A DNA stretch of 7,401 nucleotides, from positions 25,405-32,805 of the forward strand of contig DOZZ01000064.1 in assembly GCA_003517725.1 (NCBI GenBank). The letters run 5' to 3'. The notes under the pieces are model-generated. The model searched no databases and was not told the origin of the DNA. It saw only the letters and a list, made by a program, of their open reading frames with translations. How positions within the stretch are numbered: position 1 is the stretch's first letter; each line of letters starts with the position of its first letter. This DNA is from Bryobacterales bacterium. GTDB taxonomy: Bacteria > Acidobacteriota > Terriglobia > Bryobacterales > Bryobacteraceae. Of the stretch, positions 1 through 5,645 are shown one piece after another. The position numbers and the translations under genes are program-made.

Positions 1-279
1 GACGTCCGCTTCTTCGAACGCGGCGCCGGCGAGACCCTGAGTTCGGGCACCGGATCCACCGGTGCGGCCTTCGCGGCGCTGCACCACGGCCTGGTGTCGA
101 GCCCAGTCCGCGTGCTGACGCCTGCCGGCCCGCTGGAACTGCGTCAATCCGGTGATGCCCTGTACCTCACCGGCCCGGCGGTAATCGTAGCGGAGGGTAT
201 TTTCCACTATGATGAGCATGAATGCCTGGATCCGCCGGAGCCGCCTATAACACTGCCGAAGAGCTGCAGCACAAACTGA
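1..279 (+). CDS. dapF: Diaminopimelate epimerase, C-terminal part (cut by window start)
   Basis: This is the last 92 codons of a DapF-family gene; the reading frame is open from base 1 to a TGA at 277-279. DapF interconverts LL- and meso-diaminopimelate in the cytoplasm for lysine and peptidoglycan synthesis. The family signature is visible at bases 16-54 (ERGAGETLSSGTG), matching the usual ERGxGET-x-x-CGTG loop that carries the second catalytic cysteine. Here that position (codon 43-45, TCG) is serine. The segment GPAVIVAEGIF near bases 172-204 matches the usual C-terminal strand of the family. About 20 further residues run on past the normal family end and are read through the start of the next gene in another frame, an overlap of 58 bp. 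The first catalytic cysteine lies outside the window. The family call is sure; activity is less certain because of the Cys-to-Ser change. Confidence 0.87.
   Translation, partial: DVRFFERGAGETLSSGTGSTGAAFAALHHGLVSSPVRVLTPAGPLELRQSGDALYLTGPAVIVAEGIFHYDEHECLDPPEPPITLPKSCSTN
209..250 (+). other. Possible 13-codon leader ORF inside the dapF/dehydrogenase overlap
   Basis: A purine-rich GGAGGG at 192-197 is well placed (11 nt) for ATG 209. That frame encodes only MMSMNAWIRRSRL before TAA at 248-250. The same GGAGGG is 24 nt from the dehydrogenase ATG at 222, which is too far for ordinary ribosome binding. The short frame ends 26 bases inside the dehydrogenase gene and could deliver terminating ribosomes close to its start. 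Nothing beyond the spacing supports translation of this frame, so it may be chance. Confidence 0.15.
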
Positions 280-1547
280 AATCGAAGCAGGCCAAGGTCG
301 GCATCGTAGGCCTCGGCTATGTCGGGCTGCCGCTCGCCGTCGAATACGCCAAGGCCGGCTTCGATGTCACCGGCATCGACCTCAGCCAATCCAAAATTGA
401 CCAGATCACGGCCGGCCGGTCGTATGTGGGCGACATTGCCGATGATGTTTTAGCGCCGCTGGTCAAGGCTGGACGCCTGCGCGCCACCTCCGATTTTTCC
501 GTGATCGCGGACCTCGATACCGTCAACATCTGCGTTCCGACGCCGCTGCGCAAAACCAAAGACCCCGACATGAGCTATATCGTGGCCGCGACCCAGGAGA
601 TCGCCCGCCACTTTCACCGTGGCATGCTGATTATCCTGGAATCCACCACCTATCCGGGCACCACCGATGAGCTGGTGCTGCCTATGCTCCAGAAGAGCGG
701 CCTGCAAGTGGGCGAGGATTTCTTCCTCTGTTTCTCGCCCGAACGCGTCGATCCCGGCAACCCGCGCTACCAGACCGCCAACATCCCGAAAGTAGTTGGC
801 GGCACCACCGCCGCGTGCACCGAGATGGGCCGCGAATTTTACGCGCAAGCCCTGCAGCACGTAGTTCCGGTCAGTTCCACGCAAGTGGCCGAGATGGTGA
901 AGCTGCTCGAGAATACCTTCCGCATGATCAACATCGGCTTGGTCAACGAGATCGCGATCATGTGCGACACCATGCGCATCAACGTCTGGGAGGTGATCGA
1001 AGCGGCGGCCACCAAGCCCTTCGGCTTCATGCCCTTTTATCCCGGCCCCGGCCTGGGCGGCCACTGCATCCCGATCGATCCCTTCTATCTCTCGTGGAAA
1101 ACCAAGCAGGCCGGCATCGAAGCCCGCTTCATCGAACTAGCCGGCTACATCAACGGGCAGATGCCGCACTTCGTGGTCGAGAAGATCCAGAACGCTTTGA
1201 ACGATCAATGCAAGGCCGTCAAAGGTTCCACCGTTCACATCGTCGGCGTCTCGTACAAGCGCGACATCGACGACGTGCGGGAATCGCCTGCGCTCGATAT
1301 CATGCTCCTGCTCGAACGCCGCGGAGCGCATATCTGTTACACCGATCCGCACGTGCCTTCACTGGCTTTGGGCGAGCGAGCCATGCAAAGCGTGCCCATC
1401 GAAAAGGTGGCCGAGGCGGACTGCGTCGTAATCGTCACCGACCACTCGTCGTTCGATTACGCGGCGCTGGTGGAAGCCGCGCCGCTGATAGTCGATACGC
1501 GCAACGCTCTGAAGATCTTTCAGAACGCCAAAATAGTCAGGCTTTAA
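222..1547 (+). CDS. Nucleotide-sugar 6-dehydrogenase, WbpA/TviB type (UDP-GlcNAc or UDP-Glc dehydrogenase)
   Basis: This is a 441-residue NAD-dependent enzyme that oxidises C6 of a UDP-sugar to the uronic acid in two steps, feeding cell-surface polysaccharide synthesis in the cytoplasm. The N-terminal Rossmann motif GLGYVG is at residues 30-35. The ESTTYPGTT segment is at about 140-148 and the central dimerisation helix with MVKLLENTFR at about 225-234. The catalytic cysteine is C282 in PGPGLGGHCIPIDPFYLSWK. The C-terminal UDP-binding domain has GVSYKRDIDDVRESP (342-356) and VDTRN (424-428). The GLGGHCIPIDPFYL form is typical of WbpA-like UDP-GlcNAc dehydrogenases rather than plain UDP-glucose dehydrogenases, but the substrate is not settled by sequence. 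The start at 222 gives the 20-odd-residue N-terminal helix usual for WbpA homologues, and TGA lies directly upstream in frame (219-221). The gene overlaps dapF by 58 bp and converges on wrbA with an 11-bp overlap. Confidence 0.92.
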   Translation: MPGSAGAAYNTAEELQHKLKSKQAKVGIVGLGYVGLPLAVEYAKAGFDVTGIDLSQSKIDQITAGRSYVGDIADDVLAPLVKAGRLRATSDFSVIADLDTVNICVPTPLRKTKDPDMSYIVAATQEIARHFHRGMLIILESTTYPGTTDELVLPMLQKSGLQVGEDFFLCFSPERVDPGNPRYQTANIPKVVGGTTAACTEMGREFYAQALQHVVPVSSTQVAEMVKLLENTFRMINIGLVNEIAIMCDTMRINVWEVIEAAATKPFGFMPFYPGPGLGGHCIPIDPFYLSWKTKQAGIEARFIELAGYINGQMPHFVVEKIQNALNDQCKAVKGSTVHIVGVSYKRDIDDVRESPALDIMLLLERRGAHICYTDPHVPSLALGERAMQSVPIEKVAEADCVVIVTDHSSFDYAALVEAAPLIVDTRNALKIFQNAKIVRL

Positions 1548-2151
1548 GCGTCTTAAGCGCGCGGGCCACCTGCGCCACTCGCTTGCCCTGAAACTTCGCC
1601 ACCTCAATCTCATCCGCCGTGGGCGGTACAGCGGTCTGGCCGCTCACGCTCGACGCCCCATAAGGCGTCCCCGCGCGGAACATCACCGGATCCGCGTACC
1701 CGGTCGGCACGATAATCATGCCCAAATGCGCCATCGGCGTATACAGCGACTGAATTGTAATTTCGTTACCGCCATGCGTCGTCGACGTCGACGTAAACGC
1801 GCTGCCGGCTTTGCCGTTCAGCTTGCCCTGGAACCACAAGCCCCCAAGCGTATCGATGTAGGCTTTTAATTCGCTACTGACCAGTCCAAACCGTGTCGGT
1901 GTGCCGAAAATCAACCCATCGGCCCATTCCGCGTCCGCTTCGGTCGGCGCTTCGTAATCGCGGTCCATCCGGGCGCTGTTCTCCAACCAGCCGGGCGCCT
2001 TCTTCATAATTTCCGCACCCACCAGGTCGCGCGCGCGGCGCAGTCTCACCTCGGCGCCGGCCTCCCGCGCGCCTTCGGCGATGGCTTTGGCCAGCGCTTC
2101 AGTCGACCCTGTTCGGGAATAGAACGCAATTAAAATGTTTACATCACTCAC
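1537..2151 (-). CDS. wrbA: NAD(P)H:quinone oxidoreductase, WrbA family
   Basis: This is a 204-residue flavodoxin-like protein, close to the roughly 200 residues usual for WrbA. Family members bind FMN and reduce quinones by two electrons, which avoids semiquinone formation and protects against quinone and oxidative stress. Visible motifs are the FMN phosphate loop FYSRTGSTEALA (residues 10-21), GTPTRFG (83-89), GGLW (103-106), STTHGGNE (123-130) with the HGGxE-type isoalloxazine contact, the VPTGY segment (148-152) and GTPYGAS (161-167). The start codon is GTG at 2149-2151, preceded 9 nt upstream by GGAGG (complement of 2161-2165). A nearby ATG at 2165-2167 is out of frame. The gene is divergent from marR across a shared operator-like palindrome, which suggests MarR control. 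Its 3' end overlaps the dehydrogenase gene by 11 bp. Confidence 0.93.
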   Translation of the reverse strand: MSDVNILIAFYSRTGSTEALAKAIAEGAREAGAEVRLRRARDLVGAEIMKKAPGWLENSARMDRDYEAPTEADAEWADGLIFGTPTRFGLVSSELKAYIDTLGGLWFQGKLNGKAGSAFTSTSTTHGGNEITIQSLYTPMAHLGMIIVPTGYADPVMFRAGTPYGASSVSGQTAVPPTADEIEVAKFQGKRVAQVARALKTLKA

Positions 2152-2160
2152 TTGGTTTTT

Positions 2161-2165
2161 CCTCC
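2161..2165 (-). promoter_or_regulatory. Ribosome binding site for wrbA
   Basis: The minus strand reads GGAGG here, with 9 nt before the GTG at 2151-2149. It fixes the choice of a GTG start, because the ATG at 2167-2165 directly abuts it and is out of frame. Confidence 0.65.
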
Positions 2166-2175
2166 ATGGCTGGGC

Positions 2176-2181
2176 ATTATC
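2176..2181 (-). promoter_or_regulatory. Candidate -10 element for wrbA
   Basis: The minus strand reads GATAAT, five of six matches to TATAAT, placed so that transcription would begin near 2169. That leaves a leader of about 18 nt holding the GGAGG. It lies inside the left half of the palindrome at 2177-2196, so a bound regulator would block it. No good -35 hexamer stands at the standard distance, so the call is tentative. Confidence 0.35.
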
Positions 2182-2196
2182 TTGACATCAAGGTAA
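2177..2196. promoter_or_regulatory. MarR-type operator palindrome between wrbA and marR
   Basis: The half sites TTATCTTGA (2177-2185) and TCAAGGTAA (2188-2196) are reverse complements with one mismatch, separated by CA. The ATCTTGA-n2-TCAAG layout resembles sites bound by MarR-family dimers such as the MhqR/YodB group (established for those regulators; resemblance only here). It is the only strong symmetry in the 64-bp gap and covers -10-like sequences facing both ways, so one bound dimer could repress wrbA and marR together. No ligand or binding data can be inferred. Confidence 0.6.
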
Positions 2197-2199
2197 AAT
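2194..2199 (+). promoter_or_regulatory. Candidate -10 element for marR
   Basis: TAAAAT matches five of six bases of TATAAT and would place the transcript start near 2206, giving a very short leader of about 10 nt before ATG 2216. A perfect TTGACA sits at 2182-2187, but only 6 nt upstream, so the two cannot act as a normal -35/-10 pair. The element overlaps the right half of the operator, in line with autoregulation. Confidence 0.3.
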
Positions 2200-2215
2200 C
2201 GTACCGGGCATTTGG

Positions 2216-2668
2216 ATGAAGCGCGAGGGCCGCAGGTCGCGAAAAGTTATTAGCAATACCGACGGAGTGCACGTCTGGCTGATTCTGTGGAAGGCTTACC
2301 GGGCCGTCGCCGCCAAGGCTATGGCGGATATCGCCACGCAGGGGCTGGGCATGTCGGATTTCGGCGTGCTCGAGTGCGTGCTGCACAAAGGACCACTACC
2401 GGTCAACGCCATCGGCCCTCGCATCGGTCTCACCAGCGGCTCCATCAGCACTGCCGTCGATCGTCTGGAAGAACGCGGCTTGGTCCGGCGGCGCGCCCAC
2501 CCGCAAGACGCCCGCGCCCGCTTAGTACATCTGACGCCTACAGGACGCCGCCTGATCGAGTGCGCGTTCACCCGGCATCAGGCAGCCATGGCACAAGCCG
2601 CGGCCGCGCTGACTCGAGAGGAGCGCGCCGTGCTGATTGGCCTATTGAAGAAACTTGGAACGAGCTGA
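2216..2668 (+). CDS. MarR-family transcriptional regulator
   Basis: This 150-residue winged-helix regulator is of normal MarR length. The dimerisation helix spans about residues 18-42. The helix-turn-helix spans about 60-90, with recognition helix TSGSISTAVDRLEERG (73-88). The wing contains HPQDARARLVHLTPTG (95-110), with the conserved Asp and Arg of the family. The C-terminal helices that complete the dimer interface follow. C54 and C116 are the only cysteines and could be redox sensors, but this is speculative. The start at ATG 2216 has no convincing ribosome binding site, and residues 1-15 look like a non-conserved extension. A later start such as GTG 2267 is possible. The gene is divergent from wrbA with a palindrome between them, so the likely job is to repress wrbA and itself until an electrophile or quinone is sensed. 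Its stop codon abuts the stop of the thioredoxin-like gene with no gap. Confidence 0.9.
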   Translation: MKREGRRSRKVISNTDGVHVWLILWKAYRAVAAKAMADIATQGLGMSDFGVLECVLHKGPLPVNAIGPRIGLTSGSISTAVDRLEERGLVRRRAHPQDARARLVHLTPTGRRLIECAFTRHQAAMAQAAAALTREERAVLIGLLKKLGTS

Positions 2669-3238
2669 CTACGACTTCCGCGCCGTGCTATGAAGCACCG
2701 GCTTGCGCGTGCTGGTACGCGGCGTCACGGCCGGCGCTTTCAGCAGCGATTCGAGCGCCCCGCGGATCGACACATCCTGATTGCGGAAAAACTCTTCATC
2801 CCCAATGTGCTGGCCCACGATGGTGCCCTTGCGATCGATAAACACGATGATCGGCACATAGAATTGCGCCATCACCGGCAGTTGCAGGAATTCGAGCACC
2901 GTCGTGCGTTCGAGCGAGCCTACCGGGAACGCGCCCTTCACAAACTGCTGGTTGAAGGCGGGCACCAGGCTGGCGGCGTTGTCATTGAAGGCCGCGCCCA
3001 GCACCTGCACGCCCTTGGGCCCATATTCCTTCTGCAGTTGCCCCAACAGCATGCTGGTCTTCTGGCAATGCGGGCAGGTCGTGAAGACAAGCGCCAGGCA
3101 GACCACTTTGCCGCGATATTTGCTCAGCAAAGTCTGCGTGCCGTCCGGCATCTGGATGGCGAGCTCCGGCGCGGGGCGCGGAACGGTCGCCGAGAACGCC
3201 GACGCAGCGGCTAGGAAAAGTGCGAGGAATGCCTTCAT
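2669..3238 (-). CDS. Exported thioredoxin-fold (TlpA/redoxin-like) protein with CPHC active site
   Basis: This is a 189-residue protein. The N-terminus has a short signal peptide (lysine at 2, hydrophobic stretch 3-16, likely cleavage after S16 or A17), so the protein probably acts in the periplasm. The mature part reads as an AhpC/TSA-redoxin fold: strand KVVCLALVF (44-52), the redox pair CPHC at 55-58, a following helix, and a cis-proline in YVPIIVFIDRKG (127-138, P129). Residues 168-189 form a basic, low-complexity tail. CPHC is the dipeptide of DsbA, whereas TlpA and thioredoxin reductants usually have CxPC or CGPC, so an oxidising or peroxide-linked role is possible; the partner is unknown. 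The ATG at 3238-3236 has only weak ribosome binding (AGGG one base away). The gene is divergent from rnr over 58 bp and ends flush with marR. Confidence 0.83.
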   Translation of the reverse strand: MKAFLALFLAAASAFSATVPRPAPELAIQMPDGTQTLLSKYRGKVVCLALVFTTCPHCQKTSMLLGQLQKEYGPKGVQVLGAAFNDNAASLVPAFNQQFVKGAFPVGSLERTTVLEFLQLPVMAQFYVPIIVFIDRKGTIVGQHIGDEEFFRNQDVSIRGALESLLKAPAVTPRTSTRKPVLHSTARKS

Positions 3239-3296
3239 ACCCTAATAGTTTAATGTATCTTTACCCGTTTTCGCCGGTCACCGTTAGGATGGATTG
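3239..3296. promoter_or_regulatory. AT-rich divergent promoter gap between the redoxin gene and rnr
   Basis: The 58-bp gap must hold promoters for both flanking genes. Its left half (3241-3263) is markedly AT-rich against the GC-rich background. Weak -10-like hexamers are present, such as TATCTT at 3257-3262 on the plus strand and TAAACT at 3248-3253 on the minus strand. No -35 stands out at standard spacing, and there is no strong palindrome. The assignment rests on gene orientation and base composition rather than on clear promoter elements. Confidence 0.35.
3286..3289 (+). promoter_or_regulatory. Ribosome binding site for rnr
   Basis: AGGA stands 7 nt before ATG 3297. This favours that ATG over the adjoining in-frame TTG at 3294. 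Confidence 0.5.
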
Positions 3297-5645
3297 ATGC
3301 GCGACGCCGAATTGCTGCAACATATGCTCCGGCTGCCGGGTGGCAAAGCCAACCTGAAGCAGTTGCAGCGCGAGCTCCGCATTCCGCCCGCTGGCCGCGA
3401 GGAACTGGAGGTCAATCTGGAGCGCCTGGTGGAGCGCGGCGAGGTTCTGGAACTGCGCAGCGGCCAGTACACGGCCACCGCGCGCAGCCATGAATACACT
3501 GTCGGCCGCATCAGCATGCACCGCGACGGCTACGGCTTTTTGATTCCCGACCGCCCCATCGAGCGCATCCAGGGCGATGTGTTTCTGCCGCGCGACGGCA
3601 CACAGGGCGCCATGCACGGCGACCGCGCCGTCGTCCGCATCGCGCGCATCGAGCGTGATGGCCGCGCCGATGGCGAAGTGGTCCGCATCCTGAAGCGCGC
3701 CCACCCGCGGGTGGTGGGGGAGTTCCGCATCACGCGCCGCGGCTTCTATGTGGTGCCGCACGACGACCGTCTGCGCGACTGGATCGAGATCCCGCTCGAA
3801 CACGCGATTCCCGAAGCCCAGCCCGCCGTCGATCGCATCGGCGCGCCAGCCCTCGAAATTACCAATCCCGCCGACCTCGACGGCCTGATCGTCAATGCCG
3901 AGATCATGGACTACGCGGAACGTAACGGCACGCGCCGCGAGAGGGGCCCGGTCGGCCGCGTCGTCGAGATCCTGGGCAAGCCCGACGATTTCGGCATTGA
4001 CGTCGAGATCATGATCCGCAAGCATCACCTGCCGCACCAGTTTCCGCCCGAAGTGCTGGCCCAGGCACGCCAGATTTCCGCCGCGCTCGATCCCGCCGAA
4101 ATCGCCCGGCGCCGTGATTTCCGCGCCATGCCCATCGTGACCATCGATGGCGAGACGGCGCGCGATTTTGATGACGCCGTATGGGTCGACCGCCTGCCCC
4201 ATGGCCGCTTCGCGCTGCACGTCCACATCGCCGACGTCAGCTACTATGTGCGGCCCGGCAGCGCCATTGACCGTGAAGCCAGGCTGCGCGGCACCTCCGT
4301 TTATTTTCCGGATCGCGCCGTGCCCATGCTGCCGTTCGAGCTTTCGACCAACGCCTGTTCCCTGCTCCCCTGGGAGGACCGCCTGGTCTTCTCCGCGCTG
4401 CTGGAACTCGATCGGCAGGGCGACGTGCTGTCGGCCGAGTTCACCCGCGGCGTCATCCGCAGCGCCGGGCGCATGACCTACACGGCCGTGCACCGCCTGC
4501 TCGAAGGCGACGCCGAACTACGCGCCCGCTACGCCCCGCTGGTAGAGCGTTTCGAGATGATGCAGGAGCTCGCTCTGATTCTGAACCGCAAGCGCTACAA
4601 GCGCGGCTCCATCGACTTCGACCTGCCCGAGCCGCTGATCGAATTCGACGAATGGGGCGCCATGACCGGAGTCTCGCGCTCGCCCCGCAACATCGCGCAC
4701 CGTCTGATTGAAGAGTTCATGCTGGCCGCCAATGAAGCCGTGGCCGAGCACCTGGAAACGGCGCTGCCCGCCGCCATGTACCGCATCCACGAGAAGCCCG
4801 ACGCCAAGCGCGTGATGGATTTCGAAGAGGTCGCAGCGCACTTCGGGTACTCGCTGGGCGTGGGCGGCATCGCGGTCCAGAAGTTTCGCTATAACGACAA
4901 GCGGCGCGACGGATCCAAGCACCAGCGCGAGATTGCGCTGCCCGAACCCAGCGTACCGATCACCTCGCGGCATTACCAGAAGCTGGTCTCAAAAATCGAA
5001 GGCAAGCCCGAAGAGCGCATCCTGAGCTACCTGATGCTGCGCTCGCTGAAGCAGGCGCGCTACAGCAGCGAGAATGAGGGGCACTTCGCGCTGGCCGCCA
5101 AATTCTACACGCACTTCACTTCGCCGATACGGCGTTACCCCGACCTGATCGTGCATCGCCTGCTAGCCGAAACGCTGGCCGGCAGCCGCGAAAGCGATGA
5201 ACCGGCGCTGACCGCCATCGCCCAGGAATGCTCGCATAACGAACGCCGCGCCGCCGAAGCCGAGCGCGAGCTGGTGGAGTGGAAGAAGGCCAAGTTCATG
5301 ATGAACCGCGTGGGCGACGAGTTCGCCGGCCTGATCATCAGCGTCACCAAGTACGGACTCTTCGTGGAGCTCACCGATCTCTTCGTCGAAGGTCTGGTGC
5401 CGATCGACTCCCTGCCCGGCGAGCGCTACGAGTTCCAGGAAAAGGTGCGTGCCATCGTAGGCCAGCAGAGCCGGCGCGAGTTTCACATCGGCGATGCGGT
5501 GCGCGTGCTGCTCGATCGCGTGGACCCCACTGAGCGCAAGCTGCAGTTCTCGATTGTCGAGCCGCAGCGCGGTGCCAAGAAGCGCACGCCGGCGGCCGCG
5601 ACGACGCGACGCCCAAAAAGCGATAGCAAGAAAAACCGGCGTTAG
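3297..5645 (+). CDS. rnr: Ribonuclease R (3'-5' exoribonuclease, RNase II/RNB family)
   Basis: This is a 782-residue protein close to the family's usual length. RNase R degrades structured RNA processively from the 3' end and takes part in mRNA, tRNA and rRNA quality control. Domains in order: N-terminal winged-helix region (about 4-60); cold-shock domains (about 66-240), including RISMHRDGYGFLIPD at 72-86; RNB catalytic domain (about 275-630); C-terminal S1 domain (about 674-757, DEFAGLIISVTKYGLFVEL); and a Lys/Arg-rich tail (760-782). The RNB metal-binding aspartates are all present in TIDGETARDFDDAVWV as D284, D290, D292 and D293. The conserved HFTSPIRRYPDL is at 606-617. Compared with the E. 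coli enzyme there seem to be about 25 extra residues around 520-554. ATG 3297 is preferred over TTG 3294 because of AGGA at 3286-3289. The stop overlaps the convergent DUF2252 gene by 4 bp. Confidence 0.96.
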   Translation: MRDAELLQHMLRLPGGKANLKQLQRELRIPPAGREELEVNLERLVERGEVLELRSGQYTATARSHEYTVGRISMHRDGYGFLIPDRPIERIQGDVFLPRDGTQGAMHGDRAVVRIARIERDGRADGEVVRILKRAHPRVVGEFRITRRGFYVVPHDDRLRDWIEIPLEHAIPEAQPAVDRIGAPALEITNPADLDGLIVNAEIMDYAERNGTRRERGPVGRVVEILGKPDDFGIDVEIMIRKHHLPHQFPPEVLAQARQISAALDPAEIARRRDFRAMPIVTIDGETARDFDDAVWVDRLPHGRFALHVHIADVSYYVRPGSAIDREARLRGTSVYFPDRAVPMLPFELSTNACSLLPWEDRLVFSALLELDRQGDVLSAEFTRGVIRSAGRMTYTAVHRLLEGDAELRARYAPLVERFEMMQELALILNRKRYKRGSIDFDLPEPLIEFDEWGAMTGVSRSPRNIAHRLIEEFMLAANEAVAEHLETALPAAMYRIHEKPDAKRVMDFEEVAAHFGYSLGVGGIAVQKFRYNDKRRDGSKHQREIALPEPSVPITSRHYQKLVSKIEGKPEERILSYLMLRSLKQARYSSENEGHFALAAKFYTHFTSPIRRYPDLIVHRLLAETLAGSRESDEPALTAIAQECSHNERRAAEAERELVEWKKAKFMMNRVGDEFAGLIISVTKYGLFVELTDLFVEGLVPIDSLPGERYEFQEKVRAIVGQQSRREFHIGDAVRVLLDRVDPTERKLQFSIVEPQRGAKKRTPAAATTRRPKSDSKKNRR

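Noticed and set aside
450..1064. A 204-codon minus-strand frame opposite the dehydrogenase
   Set aside because: Shadow frame with no domain, no ribosome binding site, and lying entirely over the Rossmann domain and central region of the real gene.
1543..1559. Direct repeat TTAAGCG at the dehydrogenase/wrbA junction, considered as a terminator or attachment site
   Set aside because: The repeat encodes the Leu-Lys-Thr-Leu-Lys end of WrbA, has no hairpin followed by a U-run, and has no flanking mobile-element genes.
815..1591. A 258-codon plus-strand frame overlapping the dehydrogenase and the end of wrbA
   Set aside because: Its product is an Arg/His/Ser-rich out-of-frame reading of the dehydrogenase, whose own frame holds the catalytic motifs.
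1781..1792. Perfect 12-bp palindrome GTCGACGTCGAC in wrbA
   Set aside because: It encodes the Thr-Ser-Thr-Ser run next to the FMN-binding loop of WrbA and arises from alternating ACG/TCG codons; a mid-gene regulatory role is not supported.
2182..2199. TTGACA (2182-2187) and TAAAAT (2194-2199) as a standard sigma-70 promoter
   Set aside because: The spacer is only 6 bp instead of about 17. The TTGACA is better explained as part of the operator palindrome.
3261..4493. A 410-codon open frame on the minus strand opposite rnr
   Set aside because: It lies wholly antisense to the catalytic part of a clear RNase R gene. Its composition (Ala, Gly, His, Asp, Val rich) is what GC-rich codons yield when read backwards, and it has no recognisable domain.
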